A stretch of 64,000 nucleotides of DNA from Mantis religiosa (GCA_030765055.1 CM060955.1:154908006-154972005); one strand, 5' to 3'. Positions 32,351-44,648 are shown, numbered from the stretch's first letter. Program-made: numbers and translations. The notes: a model not told the origin generated them from the sequence alone.

Positions 32351-32920
32351 AACAAAAATTATTTTCTTTTTAGATTCAGGAGATCCGAAAATATATATTT
32401 CTTTTTCGATTTTGAGATTTAATTGTTAGCTAGAACGCCATTTCTCCTCTACCTACTATACATGTGACACGTAAAACTGAAAAGTGAACGAATGTCCCGT
32501 GTGTTTCCCGAGTAGCTCTGACTACTACGACACGCAACGGAAGTCCTATGCAACAGGAAGTACACGTAGGATGTTACACATGGCGCGCAAGTTCTGATTG
32601 TTATGTATATAGCAGTATATCTTAACTGTTAAGAATCTTTCACTACATATTAGAACAATGATGTTTTGTTTTGGTTTAAACCATAACTCAAGTGTGAACC
32701 ATCGTAATTTATAGCTATATTGCACAACAAAAACAATATATACACCGACAACGATTATTGCACTTCTGAACAAATATCTGCAGGAGCATGTATAAGTTTC
32801 AGAGATTCGGCTCTTCTTTTGTATTACTTTGTCACTGTACAGGTGGTCGAATTATGTATGGATTACTATATCACGTTTTATTCGATACACACAGTCCTGG
32901 AAACACTATACAAAGTTTAG
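32351..32920 (+). repeat. Partial X-like module
   Basis: Contains 'ctcctctacctactata', 'tgtcccgtgtgtttcccgag', 'gactactacgacacgcaacgg' and 'ttaactgttaagaatctttc', the same order as in X and W blocks. Non-coding. Confidence 0.6.
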
Positions 32921-34290
32921 ACCATGTGGCTGACAAGTGGTATACGTACCGAAGGTCCTAGAGCCAAACGTCCATTTTGAGCGCTGCATATACTACATAT
33001 CCTCAGACGTACACGCTAGATAGCACTAACAGATGAATGCGAAATATATTCAATATCACCAACACAACTATTTTGGCTGCTGCATAGCAATACAATTGGC
33101 CTACTTTGTACCTTACTTGAGCTCAATGTACCATGTCGATAAGACTTTAAAGTTAGCTAACCTGTACTATTTGAACGAAATTCTAAAGCTGGAAATTGTA
33201 ATTTACGTTTTAACGTTAGCAAAGAGAAGCTGAGCCTGAAGAGAATGTACATCGGTTTTGAAAACTCGCAAGAACAGAAAGACCTGCGAGGTCGTATGGG
33301 CAGCAACAAGGAAGGGAATAAATGTTCACAAAGACCTATTGGCAAGTAAGATGTAAATACGCAAAATAAATATTTTATAAGATATTCATTAATATTTTAT
33401 TTTTTTAAACTCATATAGCACTATTATAATGTTTTACATGCAGAAAAATTATTACTTCATTATTGTTGGAATAAAGAGGTTTTTTTGCTTTTTAGCGATC
33501 ATCATCTCAATCTACCAGCAATATGATGGCAGAAATTGAAAGTATAAAATCAGCAGAAGCTGGGTATGTTTCTTGTTTCGGTGATGCGCTGTGTTGATCC
33601 CCATGTACATTAGTAATGTAGTACGAAACTTTCCTTTTAGACTATACAGTAATTTACTGTGGCATATTTAAGTATTTACCTTCACTTCAATATCAGTGCA
33701 AACTTTAAGAAAAACTTTGCGGACTACTATGACCAATATAGTGTAAATTGTCAGAAAATGTGAAGTTGTTTTAGGCAGTTGATTGAATATATTATTTGTT
33801 TTAGTATCAGTATCTTTAAATCTTAAATGTTTGTGTCATATAAGACGGACAATAGAAGAAAATTAGTATTTAGCTTAAATTACTTAAAAAGAGCTTTCAT
33901 AATAAACAGGTTTCATAAACTACAGCTATTCTGTAATTATTATTTAGTCTCGATGTGTTCATATGAAACAACATTAAGCCAAAATTAAACAACAAGAATA
34001 TAATTATGTGATATCTTCAGTATTTATGCTTTGTACGTTCATGAACATAAACATGAAATCCCACCACTGCACTGACAAGACACCACGCGACTATAATCGG
34101 TTTAGTTGGTTCCTTCTAATCTTGTTTATTAGTTGATTATTTGTGAACTACTATAGCTCACTATAAGGACACAAATGATTCTTCCATTTATCGGACTGTA
34201 TTACTAACAAATTTTGAAAAGTTGTTGATAAAAGAGTGTTCTTCTACGTATAAACATACAGCTGGAAAATTGAGAAACCAAGAGTAAATT
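32921..34290. other. No recognisable content
   Basis: AT-rich sequence that does not match the recurring blocks by eye. Open frames at 33033-33233 and 33157-33345 overlap on opposite strands and look like chance. Confidence 0.4.
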
Positions 34291-35403
34291 AGTAAGACTT
34301 TGTCTATCTCTTACCGTTTCTGAGTTGTACCAAGTAACGAAGAAAGAAAACGACGTTTGAGGTCATTCTCTGCAAGTTAAACATATGTACTTCGTTTGTC
34401 ATAAAAATATATTTTAAACATTTAAAATATTAGTATAAAATCATAAGATCTCCTTTTAAAAATTCAAAATCTTCGAAAGTATTTTCAATTAAGGGTTATT
34501 GTGTTATTTCCAGATTTTCTTCAAAATCCCACTTTGTGATTCTTGAAGAACACTGAACATTTGTATCACTTTGGTATTTACCTACCTCACATTTCGTTTT
34601 AAGTTTTGAGAAAAAACTGTCGTTTACATTCACGTGCTCCCGAAATATAAATCTGCAGTGCAATCTTATCATTTAATTTTGGTTAAATGCAGTTACTCCT
34701 CTTATGTAATACATAACACTAAAAAGATACCGGCACGAAGAGAATCCAACAAACAAAAAGACTTGTAGTTCAAATGTCCCGCCTGTTTCCTGAGTAGATC
34801 TGACTATAACGGCACACAGTGGAAGACTCTTGTAACGCAAAGTACACAAAGAAGGTTATAGATGTCGCGGAAGTTGTAATTGCTATGTGTATACCGATAT
34901 GTCTTAGTTATAAAGAATCTTTTACAACACATTACAACATCGACTTTATTTTCTATGTATAACTCATGCCCTAATGTGAAAGATGGTAAATTTTAGCTAT
35001 GTTATACACATAAACCAATATAGACCGAAAAAAATATCAAATTTGAGAACAAAAGTCTCCTAAACCTCTATAAATAGCAATATTCAACCCTTGATTTTCA
35101 TTCATTATCCCTATACAGTATCATACTTTGCATTATGAATAACTGTAACACGCTATAAATGTGGCGTCCATAGTTCAATAAACTTAGTCTTTCCAAATAA
35201 GAAGCTGAACTGGGTACAGAAGAGTTGTGTACGTTATGACAATGTTTGGCAATAAATATTTGTACCATCAGAAATATCCTGCGTCATCCCTTATTGTCCA
35301 CATTCCTACGTAGTAGTTTTCGGAAAGTCCTGTTTATTATCATCCTTGTAACATTGGATTAAATGAGCACTGAGGCGGCAATATCTGCTTTTAAGACTGT
35401 GTT
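34291..35403 (+). repeat. Partial Z end followed by X-like block
   Basis: 34291-34640 resembles 32060-32350 ('tgtctatctcttaccgtttc', 'ttgtcataaaaatat'). 34672-35403 then follows block X through 'gactataacggcacacagtg', 'ataccgatatgtctta', 'gtggcgtccatagttcaata' and 'gaggcggcaatatctg', and ends where a minus-strand LTR begins. Confidence 0.65.
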
Positions 35404-35404
35404 G

Positions 35405-35842
35405 TGCTTTGTGGGTTCGTGAAATTACAAGTGCAGGTTACGAAAACTAAAAATTTTTCTTTATCTCCGTAGAAACATAAAACTTGCAAAGTCAACGACC
35501 ACAAAAAAGTACACTTTTACAACTGCTCACGTGCACGCGCCCATTTACCTACTGACTAACTTTTATTTTAAATTAATGTGCCTGGTGCCGGTATACTGGA
35601 CCCCTCTTACAGGTTCTAAATTTACATAAATGATAAATTTGACTAACTATGGCAGACGACACTCAGTGTTCCTTAAATTCGTGGAATGTTCTCAAACAAT
35701 CAAGACGGCGATAGAGGAAAGAAGAAGTCTCCAGATCTCCGTCTCCTTCCCTCACCGTTCCGACGAGCCATTATCTCCGTACTGTACTGTCCGTCCCTTG
35801 AACACATCAGCCGCGCCACTTCCTCAACAATTCGTTCGCGAC
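35405..35842 (-). mobile_element. 3' LTR of a minus-strand Gypsy element
   Basis: Read on the minus strand, it starts TGTTGAGGAAGTGGCGCGG at about 35842. It passes 'ctctatcgccgtcttgattg' and ends in 'aatttcacgaacccac' near 35405. The same modules define the LTRs at 669, 5761, 25807, 42999 and 57441. The middle (about 35560-35690) is diverged or replaced. It lies immediately downstream of a Gypsy integrase end, which ties the whole LTR family to Ty3/Gypsy. Confidence 0.75.
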
Positions 35843-35850
35843 ACTGCTCC

Positions 35851-36560
35851 CTCCTCAAGGCTGGTCGTCCCAAACAGTACCATCGTAGCGGGGCAGACGG
35901 TCCAAGTGTACCTCCAACATCTTCCTTCGAGGCACCTTCTGGATGCGGTAGACTACGTCATTAATCCTCTTGACCACCCGGTACGGTCCTTGCCATGGTT
36001 GCTGAAGCTTCGGGTATCGTCCCCTGGTCCGGGTAGGGTGTCACAACCAGACCAAGTCACCTGTAATGGTCTCTTAAACAAGAAAATTGTAATATAGCAC
36101 TTACTTCTGATGATAAGAAATTAGTTAATTTATAACATTAGTATGTCATACTAAAATTATTAGATATAGCTAATATTTCTTCCCTTGGCTGTTGGCTTAC
36201 CTGTCGTATCGGGTCTTCCTGCGGTCACTCGCCATCGGATGTTCTGACGAGCCATCTCAGGCATGTCGTGGAGACGGTCCACCAGGTTCTCCACATACAT
36301 GGTTGCTGGCGTTTTGGGGCCGGGGAGCTTCCAAAAGTCAGGTCACAAGGGAGGCACACTCTCGGCCGAACTGGCGTTATCCCAGTGGTGCCGTTTGTTG
36401 TCGAGCGGAAGGCCAGCAGGAACAGTGGTACTTTAACGGTCCATTCTCCCTGACGGCTGGCCACGACCATCCTGAGATGTTTTTCTAGGTCTTGATGTAC
36501 CTATCAACCATGCCTTCCGAATGCGGATGTAGGGGTATTGTGCGGGTCTTGTTCACCCCA
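35851..36560 (-). pseudogene. pol: Gypsy integrase C-terminal half, degenerate
   Basis: On the minus strand, the upstream part (36225-36560) gives 'YIKT', 'KHLRMVVASRQGEWTVKVP' and 'LFLLAFRSTTNGTTGITP', the end of the integrase core. It then gives 'LVDRLHDM-like' sequence across a frame change. After an AT-rich intrusion at about 36086-36178, the C-terminal domain follows: 'KLQQPWQGPYRVVKRINDVV' and 'VHLDRLPRYDG', a typical GPY/F-type end. The frame stops at about 35866-35870 and is followed by a purine-rich tract ('ttgaggagggagcag') and the LTR. Several frame changes and a stop make it inactive. Upstream pol is missing. Confidence 0.8.
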
Positions 36561-36639
36561 AGTCTTTCCAGTGCCTCCTTCATCAGGTTATACTTCATTA
36601 ACCACAGCGCCAACACAGATTTCGTGGTGTCATTCTGCA

Positions 36640-36935
36640 TTTTCTGGGCTCATTTCACCCATTTCATCATTGCCTGATATGATTTAACATTGGACGATAT
36701 AAATAAAAAAAGTTTGAATTCCCCGCCTAGGCTTAATCCTTCTCGCCGGCTTTTCTTTTTTTTTCCTTTTTTTTTTTTTTTTTTTTGTAATTTACGTACT
36801 CTAACGTTGTCATATCGGACAAAGAATGATATGGGTGAAATGGTGCTCAAATGACGGAATCCACTGAGCTTAGTTAGTTACCCGACAGGATAAGGGAAAA
36901 CCCGGAAAGAAACATCCAGACAACTCAACTTTGTC
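36640..36935. mobile_element. Pair of SINE 3' tails in inverted orientation
   Basis: 36640-36722 (plus strand) reads 'tctgggctcatttcacccat' and '..attggacgatataaataa'. 36783-36935 contains the reverse complement of the same tail ('aacgttgtcatatcggacaa', 'gctcaaatgacggaatccac', 'gttacccgacaggataaggg'). They are separated by a spacer and a T-run at about 36763-36786, which is the minus copy's A tail. Confidence 0.6.
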
Positions 36936-39149
36936 TATTTGTGCCACTTATTAACTATCAAACCAAGAAGGAATATTATGGATGTAAAAAGCTTGTTTTC
37001 TTAATATTTAAGTGTTTGGAGCAACTTAAATGCACATTCGTTATATTTCTATCTTAAAAGTACTTAAAAAGTAACCAAATGCCATTAATGGAGCAATTAC
37101 ATAACTCCCCTCAGGAAAAACAAGTGTCGAGACAAACAAGTCTGTCTTAACTGTAATCATAAATCATTGATAAAATAAACTGTGAAATTGTGATCTAGAG
37201 CTGACAGCAGCGAATGTATATCATATGTTTTTTGAATCTATACAGTTTTCATTTCGGAGCTATTAAGTCATACATGGGGTTCACTTATTCAACAAGCAAA
37301 TCTAGTTTTAGTTACATTACATTAATCTCCAGGATTTATTAGAGTAAAGGAAACCCAGGAAGTAATCATCATTAAATTTATGGACTTAAACATAAATGCT
37401 AATAGAAATGTGTCTTGTCATTGTTGAAGATGCCGAACATGTATGTTACATGTATATCACCTTAGTATTTACCTGACCTTTTTAGTTCTGAGTTTGCAGA
37501 AATCACCTTTTCTTTAGATTTAGGTGATTGAAGACTATATATCTGTAGCACAACATTAGCATTTAATTTTTGCGTAGCGTGCCATTTCTCCTGTACCTAC
37601 TATGTATGTAATGCTCTGCACTAAAAAGATCACACCACGAACAAAACGGGTACAAACCTGTAGTGCAAATGTCCCGCGTGTTTCCTGCGCAACTGTGACT
37701 AAAGCGACAACAGCGGAAGTCTCGTGCAACGCTAAGTACACGTAGCATGTTATAGGTTTCGCGCAAGTTCTAGTTGCTTGTATATATTCTTATGGCTTAA
37801 CTGTCAAGAATCTTACAGAAAATATTAGAACAGTGATGTTGTATTTTGGATTAGAACATTTTCTAAGTGTGAACGATAATAAACTGTGGTCATATTATTT
37901 ATTAAAGTGACTATAAATCAACAATAATTATTACTTTTGAGAACAAAAGAGTCCATAAGCCTGTACAAGTTCCAGAAAGTTTAGCTTATTCTATATTCTT
38001 TCTTCCTAATTTCATATTTTATACTGGTAACAAAGTGGCATATAAAGTTCTGCTAAATACCGCCAAGTACGATATCAAATTCCGTGCCACTTTAAGTTTT
38101 CCGAAAGACTTGGTCCTAACCAAACATTTTTAGCATTGCATGCACTTTGTATCTTACATACCTACTTTGATTTCACACTTAGACTGAAGACAACTGAAGA
38201 TCGCACCAACACAAAGCTACGCTACTGTACCCTAGAGAGCATTTATGAAAATCTAACCGGAGTCGATCGCCAATAGGAATAACCCGCGCTTTCCTGAAAT
38301 AAACATTTAATATTTGAGTAGAATGCAATTTTTCCTCTAACTAATGTATGTAATGCTCTACACTAAAAGAAAACGCCAAGAAGAAAACCGATACAACGTG
38401 CTGTTCAAATGTTACGCGTGTTTCCTGGGTAACTGTGACTACAGCGACACACAATGGAAGTCTCATATAACGTGAAGTACAAGCAGGAAGTCATAGATGT
38501 CGCGCAGGTTGTAATTGCTATGTATATATCAATATGTCTTAGTTACTAATAATAATTTTAGAAAAACTTCAGAAGATGTATTCGTTTTCTCGTTTACACT
38601 ATCTTGTAAACGTGAATTACAGTAAATTACAGCAATATCTTATACAATAATAAATGTATACCAACAAGGAGCGTTGTGTTTTTGAATTAAAGTTTACGAA
38701 CTTCTGTATAAGTTTCAAAAATTGAAGCAATAATTTCCATATTTCTTTCCTATTCATACACACTTGCTCTGGCATTGTGTAAATGTGCCGTAGATACGTC
38801 GTTCTGATAAAAGAGACATTAAAACTTTTGACGTTTTGAGACAAAAGTGCTGTATTGACGTTTTTGGCTGTTGGCGTTCGTAGCATTTCAACAACCTAGT
38901 TTTCCTTTATTAAATTTACAATTTAAATCATCTTGTTGCATGTGTATGTTGTACTGAACAATCACATGAATTTTCGGAAATTCCTATAGCTTGACACCTA
39001 TGTAACATTTAATTGAATGACTGCTGTAGTTGCAATATATGTGTTTTAAGACTGTGTTGTGCTTCAGTATTGTCAGCCCTGTTTAGAAATTGCATTGCAG
39101 TTTTTGACGTGTTGCTGAAAATGTCATAGTATTCTCAAATGTTTATGTC
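36936..39149 (+). repeat. Mixed partial X/Y modules
   Basis: 37120-37230 matches block Y ('aaattgtgatctagagctga'). 37400-37990 and 38290-38720 are two successive X-like copies of the 'ctcctgtacctac.. gtgactaaagcgacaa' and 'ctgtgactacagcgacacac' modules, about 740 bp apart. 38040-38280 has no match that I see. Non-coding. Confidence 0.55.
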
Positions 39150-39592
39150 ATAAAAGAATCCCAAATAACAGATACTTAAATAAAACCTAGTATTCATTTA
39201 AATAAACGTTAAAGACAGCGTCTATAAAGAACTAAAGAAGTAGAAATGGCGGTAGACCTTGAGCTATAGTCAATTCCTTCAATGCTGCTCGCTATCTGTA
39301 ACCTGGAAATTTTGTTTACTTTGTGCGGCCTATACATAAAATACAATGACCACCTCAAATTTAATATAGGTAATGATAAATTCAAACAAATAACAAGGAA
39401 TATCCACGAATTACTTCACAAATAAAAAATTAAGATATATTTGACAAACTGTTTATTATAACAAGATCTACATTTTCTATTATCTCTTACACTTTATTAT
39501 ATAAATGTCAGAAAGAGTAAAGGGCAATTCAGTGATCTACCAGGAAACATATGAGTCAGCTGCAGAAGTGAATATGCGATCAAGATTTTGGC

Positions 39593-39665
39593 CATAGTAC
39601 CTCAGTGGTTTAGAGGGACATCAGGTAGAGCGGGAAACCCGTGGTTCAAATCCCGGCTATGGCAT
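39593..39665 (+). mobile_element. tRNA-like SINE head, second family
   Basis: Box A-like 'tacctcagtggtttagag' and a perfect box B 'ggttcaaatcc'; the 3' side reads 'cggctatggcattg'. A second copy lies 600 bp downstream. Confidence 0.55.
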
Positions 39666-39785
39666 TGAAATTATCAGTCTCGCTCTACTCATTTCATCCT
39701 TGGACTACACACGGCTAGTGTAGAAGAAATGACTATTTCCAACAATTTACCTGAATAACTTAGTGGTTTAACTATGAAGCCTGGG

Positions 39786-39989
39786 CCCGCCTCGGTAGCG
39801 TAGATGGTAGTGTGTCTGCCTCAAGTACAAGAAGTCCCGAGTCAGGTTGAGCTACCTGGATAAAAATTTTATCGACGTTTACCCTTATGTTAAAGACGAA
39901 TGTCGGGTAGCTCTATGCTCCATGGGCTCTGGACTCATTTGGGCATCATTTCAATAATTTCGTTCATCGTCCGATATGACTTAAGATTG

Positions 39990-40053
<64 letters not shown>
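39786..40053 (+). mobile_element. tRNA-derived SINE, most complete plus-strand copy
   Basis: The head 'gcctcggtagcgtagatggt' contains box A. The box B region is damaged ('ccgagtcaggttg' against the family 'ccgagttcgaatctcgg'). The body includes 'gacgaatgtcgggtagctct', 'atgggctctggactcattt' and 'cgtccgatatgact', and the element ends in 'ggagg' followed by a long (TA)n tail. It defines the head-body-tail order used to recognise the other copies. Pol III transcription is unlikely with this box B. Confidence 0.75.
39996..40053 (+). repeat. (TA)n microsatellite at the SINE 3' end
   Basis: About 29 uninterrupted TA units directly after the SINE body. Other copies have A-rich tails, so the tail probably seeded the microsatellite. 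Confidence 0.9.
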
Positions 40054-40055
<2 letters not shown>

Positions 40056-40192
40056 AGCCTGGGACATAAGTACTTACAGCATAGTAAGTCGCCACAAAAG
40101 ATGCGTGTCTCATAGCATATGAGAACCCCTAGCGGTCTAGCGGGAAACATATGAGTCAGTTGGTGAATTTAACGTAATGCCGTCATGTTGGC

Positions 40193-40263
40193 AGCAGTAG
40201 CTCAGTGATTTAGAGCGACCGCACGGAGAGAGGCAGATCCGTGGTTCAAATCCCGGCGATAGC
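40193..40263 (+). mobile_element. tRNA-like SINE head, second family
   Basis: 'agtagctcagtgatttagag' (box A with one change) and 'ggttcaaatcccggc' (perfect box B). Followed by 'agcactcaattttttcagtc', as in the copies at 21603 and 39665. Confidence 0.55.
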
Positions 40264-40887
40264 ACTCAATTTTTTCAGTCTGGCTCTAGTCATTCAAAGC
40301 TGGAGCTTTGTTGTATACATAAAACATTATAGATCACAAGAAATATTGTGCTTTTTTAAAACAGAAGTCCGCGAAATCCCTTATAAGATCCAAGAATTCA
40401 ACGTTTGATGTATGTCCATCAAAATCTCATTCTTCAGCTCAAATTATATGTGAATAACTATAGCTGCCACCTCGTTACCCTAGTTACCCTGAGAATTATT
40501 TTATTATTCTAGTTTATAATATTCGTATTTTAATAGATACATGTAAGCCTTCTTTGTGTAATAATTACAAACTTAATAACTATTAGGTTTATTTCTTATT
40601 AACAGAAAAATCAATTAACACATATCTCTAAAACTTCAATATGCATCATCCCTTTGTACAGTAGTAAGGGACTTAATGAGACTATAAAATTATCTTGTAG
40701 TTCTTTCTATCTTCTTACATCTTTCTAGATACACACATATCTTGAAACTCCACGAATTTACTCTAATTAGGGTAAGTAGTAAGATAAGTCCAAACTTCTA
40801 TGTTTTATTTATTTCCGTCCTGCAACAGGAAGTCATATATGACGATGACACGAGTGAAATAATTCTCAAATAAACCGAGGTAATGTG

Positions 40888-42430
40888 AATTTAATGCCTT
40901 TGAGAAGAGATATTAAAATGGGTCACTGCAAACTTTAAATATCCATTCTCTTGGCAATTCACAAATTCTTCGTTCCGTCCACTTAGGTTGAGATTGGTTT
41001 GATTTGAGAGCCACAGTATATACCTATATGGATCTGCTCTTACACATTCAACATTTTCGAAAAAGTTTCTAATTAAGGGATATTGTCTTATTGCAATTTT
41101 TTTAGCCGCAGGTGATACCAAAATTTATACATATTTGTAGTGCAACCTTGACATTTAATTTTTCAGTGGAGTGCAATTTCTTCTCTACCTACCATGTATA
41201 TAAAACTTAACATTAAAAGGAAGGCACCGAGAAGAAAACCGGTACAAACCAGCAGTTCAAATGTCCCGCCTAATTTCTGAATACCTGTGACTGCAGCGAC
41301 ACACAGTGGAAGACTCGCGCAACGCAAAGTACAGGAAGGAAGTAACAGATGTCAGGCAAGTTGTAACTGCTATGTGTATACCGATATGTCTTAGCTATTA
41401 AGAATATTTTACAACACTTTAGATCTTCGACTTCCTTTTCCAAGTTTAAATGATACGCTAAATGTGAGCAATGGTAAATTCTAGCTATGCTGTACACTTA
41501 AACCAATAGAGACCGAAAGGAAATATTAATTTTGGAACAAAGGTCTCCTAAACCTGTATAAGTAGCAGAAATTCACTCCTTCATTGTTCATTGTAAATCG
41601 AATTCTAGTCCTCCATTTTGAATAACTGTGGCAAGCCATTAATGTGACGTCCATAGCTTAATAACCTTGTGCTTTCCAAGTGAGATGCTCAACTGGATGC
41701 AGAAGAGCTATGTGTTTGACAGTAGACATTTGTACCATGACAAACATCCTGCTTCATCCTTTATTGTCCACAAGCCTACGTAGTAGTTTTAGAAAGTTCC
41801 TGTTGATTATCTTCTTTTTAACGTCGAATTAACTATGAATTAATTTAACTTAATTAATTATAAAGTAATTAATTTAACTCTGAATTATATCAGCACTGTG
41901 GCGGCAATATCTGTATTTTAAGATTGTACTGTGCTTAGGTATTTACATACCTGTTTACTAATTTGATTGCACTTATTCGTAAGTGCAAAAACGCGGGGCC
42001 ATAAAAGAATCCCAAATTAAGGCTACTTCAACAAAACCTAGTCTTTATTTAAATAAACTTTAGATATATAGAATACAACTTAAGGTACTTTGAACATTAA
42101 GAGCTTCTATAAACAACTAAAGATGAAGGAAGAGAGGTAGACCTTGAGCTGTAGTGAAATGCTTCAAAGTTTAAAGTTTGCCTGGAGTGAAATAATTTCT
42201 TAAAAAATGCTGAAATTTTGCATTTCCTTGTATTCTATTCCCTATTTCACTAGGAAAAGTTAAAGACATATGAATGCTGGCCAATGCTCAAGCGGAGCGC
42301 TGTTGCCAAGCGTGGTTGGTGTACCGACAGAAGTTCTGTACATAGCACGTTTTACACGCCAGCAATGGTCCTACCTATTCTTCCCGTAATTAGCAACACA
42401 TTAAGTATTCCTAAAACGTTAAGAACTTAC
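40888..42430 (+). repeat. Block X, copy 4
   Basis: Full start 'tttgagaagagatattaaaa' through 'acctatatggatctgctctt', 'gactgcagcgacacacagtg', 'ataccgatatgtctta' and 'agagaggtagaccttgagct'. It skips the 'cagtttaccagttata' module found in copies 1, 2, 3 and 5 and jumps to 'cctggagtgaaataatttct'. A local 'ttaattaatt' low-complexity patch lies at 41840-41875. Confidence 0.75.
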
Positions 42431-42449
42431 CTTGACACGCGTCAAAGCA

Positions 42450-42995
42450 GTGGAACAGCAAGCACGGTTTGCAAACCAGTAATTCGCTTTCTGAATTCAT
42501 GGATCTTTCCCGGAGATTGAAATACAGATACGCTCCCTTTTTCTAAGGATGAAGCTGCTTCACTACAAATTCCTGACACTGTGTGTGCACTACCCCTTAG
42601 GATTAGGATTTCATTACCGAGGGGATTCGGTACATCGGCCACCATGCTGGGCCCATTGTTCCTATGCCCACAAGTGGGGGCACACCTGGGAGGAAGGATG
42701 AGGCGAATGAGACAGAGGGTGGCCGCCCAAGAAGCCATGACAGTACAGAGGGAAGGGTCCCTACAGTTTACTGAGATAGAGACTTCCTCTTACAGGTCAG
42801 GAAATTGAACTAGCTCCCCTACTGCGGGACGGCAACGAGCCTAGCTGCTGAGCTCTAATAGTCCCAGGTAGACGGTCTGAGCCCCAAAGGTCCCTGGCAG
42901 GCTGTCCCAAAATGGTCCCCGCAGAGGAGCGGAGACGGGCAACAGATCTACCGGAGGAGGAAGTAGCTTTTCCTCAGACCATATTGTCATGAACG
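42450..42995 (+). mobile_element. Gypsy internal-region remnant (W block, copy 2)
   Basis: Near-identical layout to 25255-25800. It ends with the purine-rich 'accggaggaggaagtagc' and 'catgaacgca' before the LTR. No intact frame. Confidence 0.5.
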
Positions 42996-42998
42996 CAT

Positions 42999-43458
42999 TG
43001 TTGAGGTGAGGCGGCGTGAGGTGCCTTTCTTCTAGCGCCGTCTTGATTGTTTGAAAACATTCCGGATAGTGAGAAATCTATAAAAGGGAACCGCCACCCG
43101 CCACTGGGAATAGTCGCTAATTGAACGCGTGTCCGTGAACAGATGTAAAAGTGACCTCCTTTGTGTTCGATGACCTTGTAAGTTGTATTGTGTATGCGAC
43201 GTAATTCTGCTGATGTACCAAGTGAATTTCTACGAAAATAAACAGCAAATTTTAGTGTTTGTAACTTGGCCTTTTAATTTCACGAACCCAGAATGTCACA
43301 ATTGGTGTCAGAAGTGGGACCAAACAATCAAGACGGCGCTAGAAAAAATAAGAACTCTCCAGAAATCCGTCTCATTCCACCCACCGTTTCGGCGATCTTT
43401 TATCTCCGCATTGCACTGCCGTCTCTTTGAACTCGTCCCTTGTGCCGCCTCACCTCAA
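42999..43458 (+). mobile_element. Gypsy LTR plus primer-binding site plus inverted U3 (palindromic unit)
   Basis: LTR 42999-43300 (302 bp) has the same U3 deletion as 25807. The primer-binding site at 43303-43319 is the best in the window: TGGTGTCAGAAGTGGGA, matching tRNA-Leu. The inverted U3 arm runs from about 43321 to 43458, ending 'gccgcctcacctcaa'. Confidence 0.78.
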
Positions 43459-43599
43459 AAAACCTGCCATGCATCGTCGGGACATTCGCTAACACATCTA
43501 CCCTGAAACAGACCACCAGATGAGAGATGATGTGAAAAAATAGAGGAGATGAAATGGAGGGACAGGTGATTCGGGGATGTGATTAAGCTACACAACATT

Positions 43600-43770
43600 A
43601 GCCTAGCGATCCAGGAAAACTCTACAGCTTAGAGTTACCCGACATTCGTCTTAATGGATAAGGGAAAGCCCCGGGTAAACCTCATCCAAGTAACTCACCC
43701 TGACCAAGCTTCGAACTCGGGACCTCTTGTTCGTGAGGCAGACTTGCTACCATCTACGCTGCCAAGGCGG
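43600..43770 (-). mobile_element. tRNA-derived SINE head, reverse orientation
   Basis: Minus strand 'gccttggcagcgtagatggt', 'gaggtcccgagttcgaagct' (box B with one change) and 'gacgaatgtcgggtaactct'. The layout and junction with mariner are the same as at 26430 and 58040. Confidence 0.68.
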
Positions 43771-43990
43771 CAACATCGTTGTTGGACAGATATGAGCCCA
43801 TGTGATTTCGATCTTTCTGCGAAAATGAAATTATCACTTAGATGAGTTTGCCTTAGAGGCAGACAGACAATTATAGCAGAAGTAGAACAGTCTGTTTGAT
43901 ATTAGGACAACAAGACGCTGTGGATAGCATCCGCCGTCTTCCTGATCTGTGGAGTCGAGTTTTCATATTGGTTCAAATTACGTATAAGCA
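43771..43990 (+). pseudogene. Mariner-family transposase C-terminal scrap
   Basis: 'RCWTDMSPCDFDLSAKMKLS' here has Ser for Phe. A frame change then leads to '..QQDAVDSIRRLPDLWSRV'. Inactive C-terminal remnant, as at 26584. Confidence 0.6.
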
Positions 43991-44648
43991 CTGCAATAAT
44001 GTAACTATTTGTTCTTAATTCAATAGCACATTTTATTGCATGTTTTTGACATTTTGCAACATCAATGCATGCTTGTTTTAGACGTTTTAGTGCATGAAAT
44101 TCAATTTCCAATTTTAAATTACAACCTTAAATTAATTTTTAGAAATTTTGTTCAAGACAAAAAAAAATGAAATTATAACGCACAATAAACGAATCCCCAG
44201 TGAAAGGTATTTGCGGAAAACCTAGTTTTCATCTAAATAAAAATTTACAATCAGCAGACGCTGTCTGCTTTCAAGGGCGTCTACAAACAAATAAAGAAGA
44301 AATAGATGTACAACTTGAGCAGCTCAAATGTCCAGCGTGTTTCCTGAGTAGCAGTGACTGCAGCGACACAGAGTGGAAGTCTTATGCAACATGAAGTACG
44401 CGTAGCATCCGATAGATGACGCACAAGTTATAATTGCTGTGTATATATCAATGCGTCTTAAATATTAAGAACATTTTTTTAAAAACGTTAGAGTAATGAT
44501 GTTTTGTTTTGCTTCAAACCATGTAATAAATGTGAATAATGGATATTTGTAGTTATAATACATTTAAAAATAAATACAAATGGATAAGAAGTATTGTATT
44601 TTCGAGAAAAAGTCACCTAAGAATTATATAAGCTTCATAATTCCAGCA
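43991..44648 (+). repeat. W-block 3' segment
   Basis: Matches 26801-27450 and 58440-59095. It ends in 'ttccagca', where two LINE insertions begin. Confidence 0.7.

Larger units (their letters stand above)
39150..40880 (+). repeat. Block T, copy 2, with SINE insertions
   Basis: Follows 21007-22215 in order ('aatcccaaataacagatac', 'caagatctacattttct', 'cctcgttaccctagttaccc', 'agtaagggacttaatgag'). A local duplication is present: 'ggaaacatatgagtcag' with a tRNA-like head occurs at about 39542 and again at 40145. Confidence 0.7.

Noticed and set aside
36192..36488. Plus-strand frame of 98 residues at the integrase relic
   Set aside because: The minus strand encodes clear integrase motifs; the plus frame is its shadow.
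39593..40263. Functional tRNA genes
   Set aside because: Box A and box B are present but the intervening arms do not form a convincing cloverleaf, and copies are repeated with SINE-like flanks.
41838..41880. 'ttaattaa' rich patch as a protein-binding array or origin
   Set aside because: Simple AT-rich low-complexity sequence, not conserved in the other X copies.
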